A stretch of DNA of 42,235 nt from JBAUHN01 sp049680295 (GCA_049680295.1 JBAUHN010000085.1:1-42235); one strand, 5' to 3'; positions 1-8,753 are shown, numbered from the stretch's first letter. A program made the numbers and translations. The notes: generated by a model from the sequence alone, not told the origin.

Positions 1-1313
1 GGTCACGCTCGGCGCGCCATTGGTTCAGGCGTGCCACTTGCTCGGCCTCCACCGCCGGGTCAACAACCATGATGCCGCCCCCGTTTGTCATCAGCGGCGA
101 TGGCTCTCCCCTGGTCCATTTGTTGACCCCGACCACAACCGTTTCCCCAGCCTCAATTCGGTTCAGGCGATCTGCATTGCTGTCGACCAATCGGCCCTTC
201 ATATAGTCAATTGCTGCAATCGCGCCGCCCATTGCGTCGAGATTGGCAAGTTCCGCGCGCGCTGGTTTTTAGCTCTTCTACTTTAGCATCCACTGCCGGG
301 TTGCCGTCGAACAGATCGTCAAATTCCAGCAGATCCGTTTCATATGCCAATATTTGCTGCATCCGCATGGACCATTGCTGGTCCCAGGGGCGTGGCAGGC
401 CAAGGGCTTCGTTCCAGGCGGGCAATTGCACCGCACGGGCACGGGCCTTTTTCGACAAGGTCACGGCCAGCATTTCGATCAGAATGCGGTAGACGTTGTT
501 TTCGGGTTGTTGTTCCGTCAGCCCAAGCGAGTTGACCTGAACGCCATAGCGGAACCGGCGATGTTTGGGATCGCTCACACCGTAGCGCGTTTCGCATAAT
601 TCGTCCCACAGATCGACAAAGGCCCGCATTTTGCACATCTCGGTGACAAAGCGGATACCGGCATTCACAAAGAACGATATCCGCCCGACCAATGCGGGAA
701 AATCCTCAGGCGCGACACGGGGTTTGAGGGCGTCCAGCACAGCCGTCGCGGTCGCCAGCGCAAAGGCCAGTTCCTGTTCCGGTGTCGCCCCTGCCTCTTG
801 CAGGTGATAGGAACAGACATTCATAGGGTTCCATTTCGGCACATGTGAATAGCAATACTCAGCCACATCCGCGATCATTTTGAGGCTGGGGGCGGGGGGG
901 CAGATGTAGGTGCCGCGGCTCAGGTATTCTTTGATCAGATCGTTTTGCACCGTACCTTGCAAGCCGGATACATCTGCGCCTTGTTCTTCCGCCACGGCGA
1001 TATAAAGCGCCAGCAACCACGGAGCCGTCGCGTTGATTGTCATGGATGTGTTCATCTGCTCCAGCGGGATATCGCGAAACAACATCCGCATATCGCCCAG
1101 ATGCGAGACCGGAACACCAACTTTTCCCACCTCGCCCCGCGCCAGAATGTGATCGCTGTCATAGCCGGTTTGGGTTGGCAAATCGAAAGCCACAGACAGT
1201 CCGGTTTGCCCCTTGGCCAGATTGTCCCGATAAAGAGCGTTCGATGCCTCGGCAGTGGAGTGGCCTGCGTAAGTCCGGATCAACCAGGGGCGGTCTTTGG
1301 CGGATTGGGTCAT
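1..1313 (-). pseudogene. ecm: Ethylmalonyl-CoA mutase, partial, with an internal frameshift
   Basis: B12-dependent mutase that converts (2R)-ethylmalonyl-CoA to methylsuccinyl-CoA in the ethylmalonyl-CoA pathway of acetate assimilation. From the ATG at 1313 the first frame gives about 350 residues of the catalytic barrel, with the family stretches RTYAGHSTA, GLSVAFDLPTQTGYDSD, SMTINATAPWLLALY, NPMNVCSYHLQEAGATP and LGLTEQQPENNVYRI. Around 254-270 the reading frame breaks. A second frame then runs open to the window edge with the expected continuation (ANLDAMGGAIAAIDYMKGRL, VVGVNKWTRGEPSPL). The C-terminal cobalamin domain lies outside the window. The ATG has an AGGGA ribosome site. The break is either a lost GC unit in the CGCGCGCGC tract at 254-262 or an extra T in the T5 run at 266-270. 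It may be a sequencing error or a true lesion. Family assignment is secure; whether the gene is dead is not known. Confidence 0.85.
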
Positions 1314-1387
1314 ACTGTTGGCTTCCCTGAATCGTTTAGGTAATTTTATTACGTTGAATGACTGATACTTGAAATTTTAGACCGGTG

Positions 1388-1801
1388 TCAATTCGCTGCG
1401 TTGCGGCATTTGGGCGAGCGCCAGGGCCACAGGGCCGCCAATTGCCCGGCCCAGAACAAAACGCCCTGACCATGCGCCGCCAAAGTCTGGTCACCCAAAA
1501 AGCTTATCAACCGCGCGATGTCTGCCGGACCGGGCGGAGGTCTGATGACGATTTGCCATGGTAACCCGTCGATCAGGACCAGATAATAAAGGTAGTAGAT
1601 TTGCGGCGATAGCCAAATGAACAGCCAGAACGCCACGCACACGGCGCCGACGCGGAGTAGGGTGCATCCTTTCAGTCGTGATACGCCCCAAATTAATACC
1701 CCCGACAGCAGCAATGACAGACTGGCAAGACCAATTTGCCCCCAAATGCCGAGCGTCAGGAAACTGTCTTGTGCATACATCATCCTTAGCATGGGGATCA
1801 T
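1388..1801 (-). CDS. Small multi-spanning membrane protein, unknown function
   Basis: Unrecognised integral membrane protein of about 137 residues. Visible features are a short N-terminal stretch, a hydrophobic segment (LGIWGQIGLASLSLLLSGVL), a second (VGAVCVAFWLFIWLSPQIYY) running into an aromatic stretch with a proline-rich loop, and a weaker hydrophobic stretch near the C-terminus, so three or four membrane passes. The start is uncertain. The longest frame begins at TTG 1816; ATGs follow at 1801, 1792 and 1783 and at 1780, where AAGGA lies close upstream. None has a clear ribosome site. It lies between the GNAT gene and ecm on the same strand and may share their transcript. No function can be assigned. 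Confidence 0.6.
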   Translation of the reverse strand: MIPMLRMMYAQDSFLTLGIWGQIGLASLSLLLSGVLIWGVSRLKGCTLLRVGAVCVAFWLFIWLSPQIYYLYYLVLIDGLPWQIVIRPPPGPADIARLISFLGDQTLAAHGQGVLFWAGQLAALWPWRSPKCRNAAN

Positions 1802-1840
1802 CTGAGGCAACGGCAAGATGCCATTGGGCCTGCGGCACAG

Positions 1841-2428
1841 TCAGGCGACCTGAAATTCCATTCGTTTTGAACGATCGAACCCGAATATATGCCGTAATGG
1901 CCCCATTGATTGCTCTTCTTTGGCGATGAATCCTTCTCGCAGATATAGCGCCTCGGCGCGCGGGTTGCTGTCAATCACATCAAGTCGGATGTGCGCCAGA
2001 TTTCGTACCCTTGCTTCCGCCTTGATTGCATTCAGCAATGCAGTTCCAATTCCTTGTCCCCGTCCTGTTTCGGCCACGCAGATGCCATCCATCAACAGTG
2101 CACCTTCCTCGACGTCACGTTCGAGCAGAGATAACGCAGGCACGCGCCATAAGGTGCCCAGCCAGCCGTACACGGAAGCAAATTCGCGCAATCCACCGCC
2201 AACAAAGGCCCCATTTGCGGTTTTGAAACCGGACACGCCAAGGACCTGACCTTTCGGATTGCGTGCAACAATTGCAAAAGACGGGTCCAGAACCTGCGCC
2301 AGAAACGCCTTTGCGCGATCTGAAGGCCCCAGAACAGATCCCAGTTTGGACCCAAACGCGCCCCAGAAAAGATCGGCCAGAACGGGCCGTTCTGTGTCGT
2401 CAAATCCTTTGGATATCGTGAATTCCAT
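1841..2428 (-). CDS. GNAT-family N-acetyltransferase
   Basis: Predicted acetyl-CoA-dependent N-acetyltransferase of 195 residues; substrate unknown. The acetyl-CoA pyrophosphate loop is visible as RGQGIGTALLNA, followed by the domain's typical LDVIDSNPRAEALYLREGF helix and strand. A longer open frame starts at 2521, but the ATG at 2428 is preceded by GGAG at good spacing and begins the domain sensibly (MEFTISKG). That shorter start also avoids overlap with the divergent acyltransferase gene starting at 2497. The divergent gap of about 70 bp must hold promoters for both genes. The family is clear; the target is not. Confidence 0.85.
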   Translation of the reverse strand: MEFTISKGFDDTERPVLADLFWGAFGSKLGSVLGPSDRAKAFLAQVLDPSFAIVARNPKGQVLGVSGFKTANGAFVGGGLREFASVYGWLGTLWRVPALSLLERDVEEGALLMDGICVAETGRGQGIGTALLNAIKAEARVRNLAHIRLDVIDSNPRAEALYLREGFIAKEEQSMGPLRHIFGFDRSKRMEFQVA

Positions 2429-2496
2429 CAAGGCGCTGCTCCTATTCGTTTCATTAGATATTGTCCTTGCAACGCCGCACTGCAAGGGTACGCGGT

Positions 2497-3867
2497 ATGA
2501 CGCAGATGGTAGAAATCCCACTTTGGCTTTTTGTGACGATTGTGCTTTTTGCCGCCGTCACGGCGCTTAGCCATTTTCTGTTGCCCTCTGTGCGGTGGTT
2601 TTTTCGGCGCAGGCTGCAAAAAGCGGTTGCGCGCTTGAACACACGTCTGACGCGCCCGATCGAGCCTTTCAAACTGACGCGGCGCTATGACATGATCCAG
2701 CGCCTCAGCTATGACCCCGAAGTGACCCGCGAGATTGTAAACTATGCCCGTCTGAATGATGTGCCCGAAAACGTGGCCTTTCAAAAAGCGCAAAGCTACG
2801 CGCGCGAAATTGTGCCCAGCTTTAGCGCGTTTGCTTATTTCAGCTTTGGAACACGGTTGGCGCGGCTGCTGGCAAACGCGGTTTACACGGTTCGAACGGG
2901 GCCGCAAAATGACGCGGTTTTACAGGAAATCGACAGCCAGGCGACTGTGATCTTTGTGATGAACCATCGCAGCAATATGGATTATGTGCTGGTCACCTAT
3001 TTGGCCGCGCGCACCTCGGCGCTGTCCTATGCGGTGGGCGAATGGGCGCGGGTCTGGCCGCTAAGCCGGTTGATCAAGTCGATGGGCGCCTATTTCATCC
3101 GGCGCAAGTCACGCGGCGCGCTGTACCGCAAAGTTTTGGCCCGCTACGTGCATATGGCGACCCAGGGCGGCGTGGCGCAGGCGATCTTTCCCGAAGGCGG
3201 ACTAAGCCTGAATGGCAAACAGATGCCGCCAAAGCTGGGATTGCTGAACTATGTGGTCGAAGGGCATACCGACGACGAGCGCGATGTCGTTTTTGTGCCG
3301 GTTGCGATCAATTACGACCGGGTGCTCGAAGATAAAGTGCTGATGGCCGCCGATGCGCGCGGCGACAGGCGGTTCGGTGCGCGGATTTCTGTAGTAGTCG
3401 GGTTTATCCTGCGCAAACTGTGGCAAACCCTGCGGGGGCGGTATTCGCGTTTTGGTGTGGCGGCCGTCGTCTTTGGCGCGCCACTATCACTAAAGGAGTT
3501 TGGCAACGATTGCGCGGTCGAGGATTTGGCCAGGACGCTGATGCAACGGGTCAATGACGCCATGCCGGTATTGTTTGTCCCGCTGGTGTCCCACGTGATC
3601 TTGGAGCACGGCCAGCCTGTGACGGATTCCACGCTGCAAGACTTGGTGCTTGACGTTGCCACCAAAATACCGCCGTCCGCGCTGTTGATCCCGGCCGAGG
3701 CCATCCCTGCGGCCATTCGGCAGGCGTGTGACAAGATGACCGCGCGTGGCATGATCATTGCTGATCACGGGACTTGGTCGATGGCTGATGACCAAAAGGG
3801 GGCACTTGCCTATTATGCCAACTCCATCCGCCACTTGATTTCGGATGATGCTGCAACTGCAAAGTGA
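2497..3867 (+). CDS. PlsB-like glycerophospholipid acyltransferase
   Basis: Membrane acyltransferase of the PlsB/PlsC superfamily, 456 residues, probably acylating glycerol-3-phosphate (position 1) at the inner membrane. Residues 8-30 form an N-terminal membrane segment. The catalytic HX4D motif is H157 to D162 (NHRSNMDYVL). The second motif GAYFIRR is at 197-203 and the phosphate-binding motif FPEGGLSLNG at 231-240. These resemble PlsB (GAFFIRR, PEGGRSRTG) more than the short PlsC enzymes, but it is about half the length of E. coli PlsB. The ATG at 2497 follows AAGGG and is preferred over an upstream TTG at 2461. A 1-acyl-glycerol-3-phosphate acyltransferase role cannot be excluded. Next gene on the strand is ccr. 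Confidence 0.85.
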   Translation: MTQMVEIPLWLFVTIVLFAAVTALSHFLLPSVRWFFRRRLQKAVARLNTRLTRPIEPFKLTRRYDMIQRLSYDPEVTREIVNYARLNDVPENVAFQKAQSYAREIVPSFSAFAYFSFGTRLARLLANAVYTVRTGPQNDAVLQEIDSQATVIFVMNHRSNMDYVLVTYLAARTSALSYAVGEWARVWPLSRLIKSMGAYFIRRKSRGALYRKVLARYVHMATQGGVAQAIFPEGGLSLNGKQMPPKLGLLNYVVEGHTDDERDVVFVPVAINYDRVLEDKVLMAADARGDRRFGARISVVVGFILRKLWQTLRGRYSRFGVAAVVFGAPLSLKEFGNDCAVEDLARTLMQRVNDAMPVLFVPLVSHVILEHGQPVTDSTLQDLVLDVATKIPPSALLIPAEAIPAAIRQACDKMTARGMIIADHGTWSMADDQKGALAYYANSIRHLISDDAATAK

Positions 3868-3908
3868 ATTGCTGCAACCGCTGGGTCATAATATTACAAA
3901 AACTGCCG

Positions 3909-3936
3909 ACAAAAGGTTGCAATATTGCGCTTTTGT
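3909..3936. promoter_or_regulatory. Operator-like dyad upstream of ccr
   Basis: A 28-bp interrupted dyad 65 bp before the ccr start. The outer arms ACAAAAG (3909-3915) and CTTTTGT (3930-3936) are exactly complementary. The centre GCAATATTGC (3919-3928) is a perfect 10-bp palindrome. There is no T run, so it is not a terminator. It contains TTGCAA and TTGCGC half-sites 8 bp apart, reminiscent of the TTTGCAAA half-site of ScfR/PccR-type acyl-CoA regulators. The regulator is inferred, not known. Confidence 0.5.
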
Positions 3937-4000
3937 GAATAATTCATCCTGAACCGCTGCGATTCTGCACTGCGGCACATTGACAAGGCAGGAGGCCGTT

Positions 4001-5281
4001 ATGTCCCTCGACACGACAATTGCGCAGTATGACGCGCCCAAAAAAGACCTCTATGAGCTGGGCGAAATGCCCCCGATGGGCCACGTGCCAAAACAGATGT
4101 ATGCGTGGGCCATTCGCCGCGAGCGTCACGGCGATCCCGATAGTGCGATGATGCAGGAAGTTGTAGATGTGCCCGTGCTCGACAGCAACGAGGTGCTGGT
4201 GCTCGTCATGGCCGCCGGAATCAACTACAACGGTGTCTGGGCTGCGCGCGGTGTGCCGATCAGCCCGTTTGATGGCCACGGTCAACCCTATCACATTGCA
4301 GGCTCTGACGCCTCTGGCATCGTTTGGGCGGTTGGTGACAAAGTGAAACGCTGGAAAGTCGGCGATGAAGTTGTCATCCACTGTAACCAAGACGATGGCG
4401 ATGACGAGCATTGCAATGGCGGTGATCCAATGTATTCCCCATCCCAGCGCATCTGGGGGTATGAGACACCTGACGGGTCTTTTGCGCAGTTCACCAACGT
4501 ACAGGCGCAGCAGTTGATGCCACGCCCCAAGCATCTGACCTGGGAAGAGGCAGCGTGCTACACACTGACTCTGGCAACCGCCTACCGGATGTTGTTCGGG
4601 CACGAACCACATGACCTGAAGCCAGGTCAGAACGTTCTGGTCTGGGGAGCCTCTGGTGGCCTGGGGTCTTATGCGATCCAGTTGATTAATACGGCCGGTG
4701 CCAACGCGATTGGCGTCATATCAGACGAAAGCAAACGTGAGTTTGTGATGGACCTGGGGGCCAAGGGCGTACTGAACCGCAAGGATTTCAACTGCTGGGG
4801 GCAGCTGCCCACCGTGAACACGCCCGAATACGCCGAGTGGTTCAAAGAGACCCGCAAGTTCGGCAAGGCGATCTGGGACATCACCGGCAAAGGTGTGAAT
4901 GTCGACATGGTGTTTGAACACCCCGGCGAGGCGACCTTCCCAGTGTCTACATTCGTCGTGAAAAAGGGTGGCATGGTGGTGATCTGTGCCGGCACCTCAG
5001 GCTTTAATCTCACATTTGACGTGCGCTACATGTGGATGCACCAGAAGCGTCTGCAGGGCAGCCACTTTGCCCACCTCGCACAAGCCTCTGCTGCCAATAA
5101 ACTGATGCTTGAGCGGCGTTTGGACCCTTGCATGTCAGAAGTGTTCGATTGGGCTGATCTGCCTGCGGCACACATGAAGATGATGCGCAATGAGCACAAA
5201 CCAGGGAATATGTCGGTTTTGGTGCAGGCGCCAACCACCGGTTTGCGGACACTTGAGGACGCATTAGACGCCCGTCGTTAG
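4001..5281 (+). CDS. ccr: Crotonyl-CoA carboxylase/reductase
   Basis: Key enzyme of the ethylmalonyl-CoA pathway: NADPH-dependent reductive carboxylation of crotonyl-CoA to (2S)-ethylmalonyl-CoA in the cytoplasm. The product is 426 residues, the normal family length of about 430. It is a medium-chain dehydrogenase/reductase with an N-terminal GroES-like domain (AAGINYNGVWAARG with N77 near the expected CO2-pocket Asn; IHCNQDDGDD), the dinucleotide-binding loop WGASGGLGSYA at about 215-225, and VFEHPGEATFPVSTFVVKKGG, which is characteristic of Ccr rather than ordinary quinone reductases. The ATG at 4001 has a perfect AGGAGG five bases upstream, so an in-frame start 21 bases earlier is rejected. 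Its pathway partner ecm lies 2.7 kb away on the other strand. The upstream dyad suggests regulation by carbon source. Confidence 0.97.
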   Translation: MSLDTTIAQYDAPKKDLYELGEMPPMGHVPKQMYAWAIRRERHGDPDSAMMQEVVDVPVLDSNEVLVLVMAAGINYNGVWAARGVPISPFDGHGQPYHIAGSDASGIVWAVGDKVKRWKVGDEVVIHCNQDDGDDEHCNGGDPMYSPSQRIWGYETPDGSFAQFTNVQAQQLMPRPKHLTWEEAACYTLTLATAYRMLFGHEPHDLKPGQNVLVWGASGGLGSYAIQLINTAGANAIGVISDESKREFVMDLGAKGVLNRKDFNCWGQLPTVNTPEYAEWFKETRKFGKAIWDITGKGVNVDMVFEHPGEATFPVSTFVVKKGGMVVICAGTSGFNLTFDVRYMWMHQKRLQGSHFAHLAQASAANKLMLERRLDPCMSEVFDWADLPAAHMKMMRNEHKPGNMSVLVQAPTTGLRTLEDALDARR

Positions 5282-5313
5282 TAATTTATTGGTTCTTTTC
5301 AGGAAACAATAAG

Positions 5314-5345
5314 CCACGAACAGAACCCCTGTTCGTGGTTTTTTT
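5314..5345 (+). terminator. Rho-independent terminator of ccr
   Basis: Perfect 10-bp stem CCACGAACAG / CTGTTCGTGG around a five-base AACCC loop, followed by seven T residues, beginning 33 bases after the ccr stop codon. Confidence 0.95.
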
Positions 5346-5498
5346 GAATCGTGAAACTAGTTCTTATGCAAAATCAACGGCTTAATGGCGCGCCCCTCCC
5401 CATTATTAGGGGGTTGATCGAAATCGTCATTCCGAGTCGCATAGCACATGTTATGGTTGAAAAAGCACGAACTTAACTAATATAAAGAGAGTCTGAAC

Positions 5499-5714
5499 AT
5501 GCGAAGAGACTGGATACTGGACGTTCTGGCAGATCTGAAAGCATTTGCCGCGACAAACGAGTTGCCGGTACTGGCCGGACAATTGGACGATGCCGCGATC
5601 GTCGCTGCGACGGAAATTGCCGCCCTGCAAGAAAGGACGCTGGCTAATCTCAATGAGGAAGACCGCAGTATTAGAACAAATTCTGGAGGACCTGGAGCAG
5701 GCAGATACGCGTGA
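5499..5714 (+). CDS. Small acidic protein overlapping luxR
   Basis: 71-residue frame beginning MRRDWILDVLADLKAFAATN, preceded by AGAGAG at the right distance. It is acidic and probably helical; no domain is recognised. Its last 62 bases overlap the start of luxR in another frame, which suggests translational coupling. The N-terminal two thirds read like a real protein (DELA-type helices, ATEIAALQERTLANLNEED). The last residues (TNSGGPGAGRYA) lie in the luxR coding region and are probably imposed by it. I believe similar short proteins precede luxR in some relatives, but this is from memory and unverified. Confidence 0.6.
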   Translation: MRRDWILDVLADLKAFAATNELPVLAGQLDDAAIVAATEIAALQERTLANLNEEDRSIRTNSGGPGAGRYA

Positions 5715-6372
5715 TGGTCTTCAAATCGCGACGGTCTCTCTAAGAGATCACTACCGCATAACCCACGTCATGTACCACTGGGTTGATTCAACGGGCAAAC
5801 AATACGGCTGCGGCACTTACAACAGCGCCTGGATCGCGCGATACAAAACGCAGAACTATCTGCAAATTGATCCTGTTATTGCCGGGTGTTTTCAAAGATT
5901 CACACCTGTGGACTGGAAACAGCTGGATTGGTCAAGCAAGGCGTCGCGCGCCTTTCAGGCGGATTCGATTGATCATGGGATCGGAAATCAGGGATTTTCG
6001 GTCCCCATTCGCGGCCCCAGCGGGCAGTTCGCGTTGTTCACGGTCAATCATTCGTGTGATGATCCATCGTGGTCCGCTTTTACCGAGGCAAATCGGCATG
6101 ATCTAATTCTGGTCGCGCACTATCTGAATAAAAAGGCGCTGGAATTTGAACCGGGCCAAGTAACCGAAAAGCCGCAAGCGCTGTCGCCGCGGGAAATCGA
6201 GGCAATGACGCTGCTGGCGTTGGGGAAAAGCCGCGGGCAGGTGGCCGAGGACATGTCCATTTCGGAACATACTTTGCGCGTCCATATAGAAAGTGCCCGT
6301 TTCAAGCTTGGCGCCCTGAACACAACACATGCCGTTGCCCGCGCGCTAAGCCGTGGATTGATCGTCGTCTAA
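5653..6372 (+). CDS. luxR: LuxR-family quorum-sensing regulator
   Basis: Autoinducer-responsive transcription factor, 239 residues, the typical length for the family. The N-terminal signal-binding domain carries the hallmark residues W60, Y64, D73, P74, W88 and G114 (equivalents of TraR W57, Y61, D70, P71, W85, G113). The C-terminal LuxR helix-turn-helix occupies about 176-235, with the conserved Glu in LSPREIEAM (E181) and the recognition helix SEHTLRVHIESARFKLG. The ATG at 5653 gives this length; an open frame continues upstream to 5545 but would add unrelated residues lying over the small protein gene. luxI follows 99 bp downstream on the same strand, so the two form one acyl-homoserine lactone circuit. 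No convincing lux box was found by eye in either upstream region. Confidence 0.93.
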   Translation: MRKTAVLEQILEDLEQADTRDGLQIATVSLRDHYRITHVMYHWVDSTGKQYGCGTYNSAWIARYKTQNYLQIDPVIAGCFQRFTPVDWKQLDWSSKASRAFQADSIDHGIGNQGFSVPIRGPSGQFALFTVNHSCDDPSWSAFTEANRHDLILVAHYLNKKALEFEPGQVTEKPQALSPREIEAMTLLALGKSRGQVAEDMSISEHTLRVHIESARFKLGALNTTHAVARALSRGLIVV

Positions 6373-6471
6373 GAAACTGCGCTGGGACGCAACGCTCGAT
6401 ACCTTTCGAAACTCTTTACCAAACATTCGATATTTCAAGTTCCCACGGCATTTTTTGGTCAGGGGACACAC

Positions 6472-7110
6472 ATGTTACGTTATCTTTACGCAGATCAACT
6501 GAAACATCATCCAAAGTTATCGCATCAGATGTTTTGCGACCGGGCAGATCAGTTCAAAACGCGTCTGAACTGGGACGTGACGGTGAATGCATGCGGTCAC
6601 GAGCGGGACGGCTATGATGAAATAAACCCACTCTATGTCATTTGGGAAACGCCGCAGGGCGATCACGGCGGGTCAATGCGGTTTTTGCCGACCACTGGCC
6701 CGGTGATGGTCAATGATCACTTTGATCATCTGACACAGGCCGCGCAATTCTCTAGCCCTTTGGTGTGGGAATGCACGCGGTTTTGCCTGAACCGGGACGC
6801 ACCGCGACAGGTAGCTGCCGGACTTATGCTGAGCGGGTTTGAGGTTATGGCGGGGTTTTCGGTGCGCCACATTGTCGGGGTATTTGATGCCCGCATGATC
6901 CGCATTTATCGAAAGATCGGTCATTCGCCGCAGGTCATTGGGTCAGACGGCACCGGGCGCGATCAGATTAGCGTCGGCCTTTGGGAATTTGATCGCGCAT
7001 CACAGGCACGTGTGGCACAGCGGGCAGGGGTGTCACCGGCGACATCGCGTCGCTGGTTTGAACAATCATTCCCACACAAAACATCCCTCCCGATAGCTCA
7101 GGCCGGTTAA
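6472..7110 (+). CDS. luxI: Acyl-homoserine-lactone synthase (LuxI family)
   Basis: Makes N-acyl-homoserine lactones from S-adenosylmethionine and acyl-ACP in the cytoplasm. The product is 212 residues. All classic LuxI active-site residues are present with nearly standard numbering: R24, F28, W34, D46, D49, R70, E100 and R103 (in RADQFKTRLNW, ERDGYDEIN, GSMRFLPTTGP and WECTRF). The ATG at 6472 is preceded by AGGGGAC. The C-terminus (about 185-212) carries a short extension with no recognised domain. The acyl chain made cannot be read from sequence. It is probably activated by the LuxR encoded just upstream. Confidence 0.93.
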   Translation: MLRYLYADQLKHHPKLSHQMFCDRADQFKTRLNWDVTVNACGHERDGYDEINPLYVIWETPQGDHGGSMRFLPTTGPVMVNDHFDHLTQAAQFSSPLVWECTRFCLNRDAPRQVAAGLMLSGFEVMAGFSVRHIVGVFDARMIRIYRKIGHSPQVIGSDGTGRDQISVGLWEFDRASQARVAQRAGVSPATSRRWFEQSFPHKTSLPIAQAG

Positions 7111-7161
7111 GAATTCGCGCGGGCACTGGCCCCTGTCGCACCCCGCCTGTAGGGTCCGCAA

Positions 7162-8703
7162 ATGACAGTTCCCACAGTGACCTTTTCGGACGATCAAGCC
7201 AGCGCTTATGACCGCGTCGCGGACATGTTGCGAAGTGCAGGCATTGATCTGGACGATAGTGTTCTTATGCCCCCACGGGGGGGCGCGGCGTCTGTGATGG
7301 CCGTTACGGGCAAGGCGGGCTCCGGCAAAACGCTGCTGCTGGCGGAGCTTTACAAAGCCCTTGAAGCCGCTGGTGTGGGCATCGTTTCGGGTGACTATGA
7401 ACCGCGCAAAAGCAAAGACAAACGGACGCTGGCGATACTGGCGCCGACCAACAAAGCCGCGTCAGTTCTGCGCCTGCAAGGTGTGCCTGCCACCACAATT
7501 CACCGCATCTTGTATACGCCGGTTTATGATCCTGAATACGAACGCATCGCTGAATGGCTGGCGGGAAATGGTGACCGCCCTGAAATCGAGGGGATAACTG
7601 AACTTGCACTGGATCGGGCATTCAGTTTCTTTGCGTCGAATAAGTCTATCCCCGGTGCCTTGGCGGCTGCGGGATTGCGCGGGTCGGATTTCATCACCGG
7701 CTGGAAACGCCGGGAGGACCCTTTGGACATCGGATTTGTTGACGAATCGTCCATGCTCGATGACCGACAGTTCGAAGATCTTAAGGAAATCTTTCCAACG
7801 CTGTTGCTGTTCGGCGATCCGGCGCAATTGGCCCCGGTCAATCAATCGGGCACAATGGTTTTTGAGAAATTGCCCGCGCCGCGCATTTTGTCGCTGGAAA
7901 GAATTCACCGGCAGGATGCGGGAAATCCGATCCTTGATCTGGCCCACGCGCTGGCGGACCCGCACCTTGATTTTGCGCAATTCGAACGGGCCATCGAAGA
8001 GGCTGCCAAAACCGATGACCGTGTAGTTGTCGGCACCCGCGTCGAGGTTGATTTGATGGCCCGCAGCCCGGTGCTTGTGTGGCGCAATGCGACGCGCATT
8101 CGTCTGATCAACGCCTTTCGGCAGGTCCACGGCGCGCCTCAGGATGCGTTGATGGCGGGTGAGCCGCTGATCTGTGACGGGATTGAACTGCCGCTTAAAC
8201 ACCGCAAGAAACGCCTTGATCTGGAGGCACGCGGATTGATCAAAGGCGCGCAGGTTGTCTATCTTGGCGAAGGGCGCAAACCGGGGTTTTCACGACTGCA
8301 TGTGATCGGTGCCGAAGACCCGCAAGTCAGTGCGGCCTCTATCGTCAAAATCGAAAAACCGGATGAGGAAGAACCGTTTATCCCTTTTGCCGCCCGCATG
8401 GGGGCCACCTTTTTGCACGGGGCAGCCGTTACAATTCACAAAGCGCAAGGCAGTCAATGGGAAACGGTGCAGGTGTTCGGGCCTGATCTGTTTGTCGCGG
8501 CACGCATGGGGCGTATCGAAGCAGGGCAACCGCTGTGGAAACGCCTGGCTTACGTTGCGATCACCCGGGCGCAAGAACGGCTGATCTGGGTTGTTCGCAA
8601 CCGGTTGTCGAAACCAACCGGTGCATTGCGCGTTGATGATCTGCGTGTCGTGCCAGTGGCGCCACTGGAACTGACCCGAACGGAAACAGACGACATTGCA
8701 TAA
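7162..8703 (+). CDS. RecD-like ATP-dependent helicase/exonuclease subunit
   Basis: Superfamily 1B helicase, 513 residues, resembling RecD/TraA-type and phage Dda-type 5'-3' helicases. Walker A is GKAGSGKT (50-57), motif Ia lies near APTNKAASVL (94-103), Walker B is FVDESSML (192-199) and motif III GDPAQLAPV (218-226). The C-terminal UvrD_C_2 region has TIHKAQGSQW (424-433) and YVAITRAQERL (464-474). It lacks the N-terminal domain of true RecD and no recB or recC is nearby, so it is likely a stand-alone helicase in DNA repair or replication restart. It is transcribed in the same direction as luxI but 51 bp downstream, with no evident functional link. Confidence 0.88.
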   Translation: MTVPTVTFSDDQASAYDRVADMLRSAGIDLDDSVLMPPRGGAASVMAVTGKAGSGKTLLLAELYKALEAAGVGIVSGDYEPRKSKDKRTLAILAPTNKAASVLRLQGVPATTIHRILYTPVYDPEYERIAEWLAGNGDRPEIEGITELALDRAFSFFASNKSIPGALAAAGLRGSDFITGWKRREDPLDIGFVDESSMLDDRQFEDLKEIFPTLLLFGDPAQLAPVNQSGTMVFEKLPAPRILSLERIHRQDAGNPILDLAHALADPHLDFAQFERAIEEAAKTDDRVVVGTRVEVDLMARSPVLVWRNATRIRLINAFRQVHGAPQDALMAGEPLICDGIELPLKHRKKRLDLEARGLIKGAQVVYLGEGRKPGFSRLHVIGAEDPQVSAASIVKIEKPDEEEPFIPFAARMGATFLHGAAVTIHKAQGSQWETVQVFGPDLFVAARMGRIEAGQPLWKRLAYVAITRAQERLIWVVRNRLSKPTGALRVDDLRVVPVAPLELTRTETDDIA

Positions 8704-8753
8704 GGTGCGCCCGTCTCGGCAAGGAGTGCATTACCGTCGGGTGCTGACTAGGA

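Noticed and set aside
887..901. G-rich run GGGGGCGGGGGGG
   Set aside because: It encodes the normal PPAPS stretch of ethylmalonyl-CoA mutase on the other strand.
2885..2900. GGTTCGAAC resembling a tRNA T-loop
   Set aside because: It is inside the acyltransferase gene and no cloverleaf can be drawn around it.
5397..5413. TCCCC-ATTATTA-GGGGG dyad before the small protein and luxR
   Set aside because: Arms are only four to five bases of G/C and do not match a known operator, so it is not called as a feature.
6373..6471. lux box upstream of luxI
   Set aside because: No 18-20 bp inverted repeat of convincing quality was seen; TTTCGAAA is too short and common.
7462..8202. 246-aa frame on the minus strand
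   Set aside because: Antisense to the helicase gene, which carries complete motifs; no ribosome site or domain.
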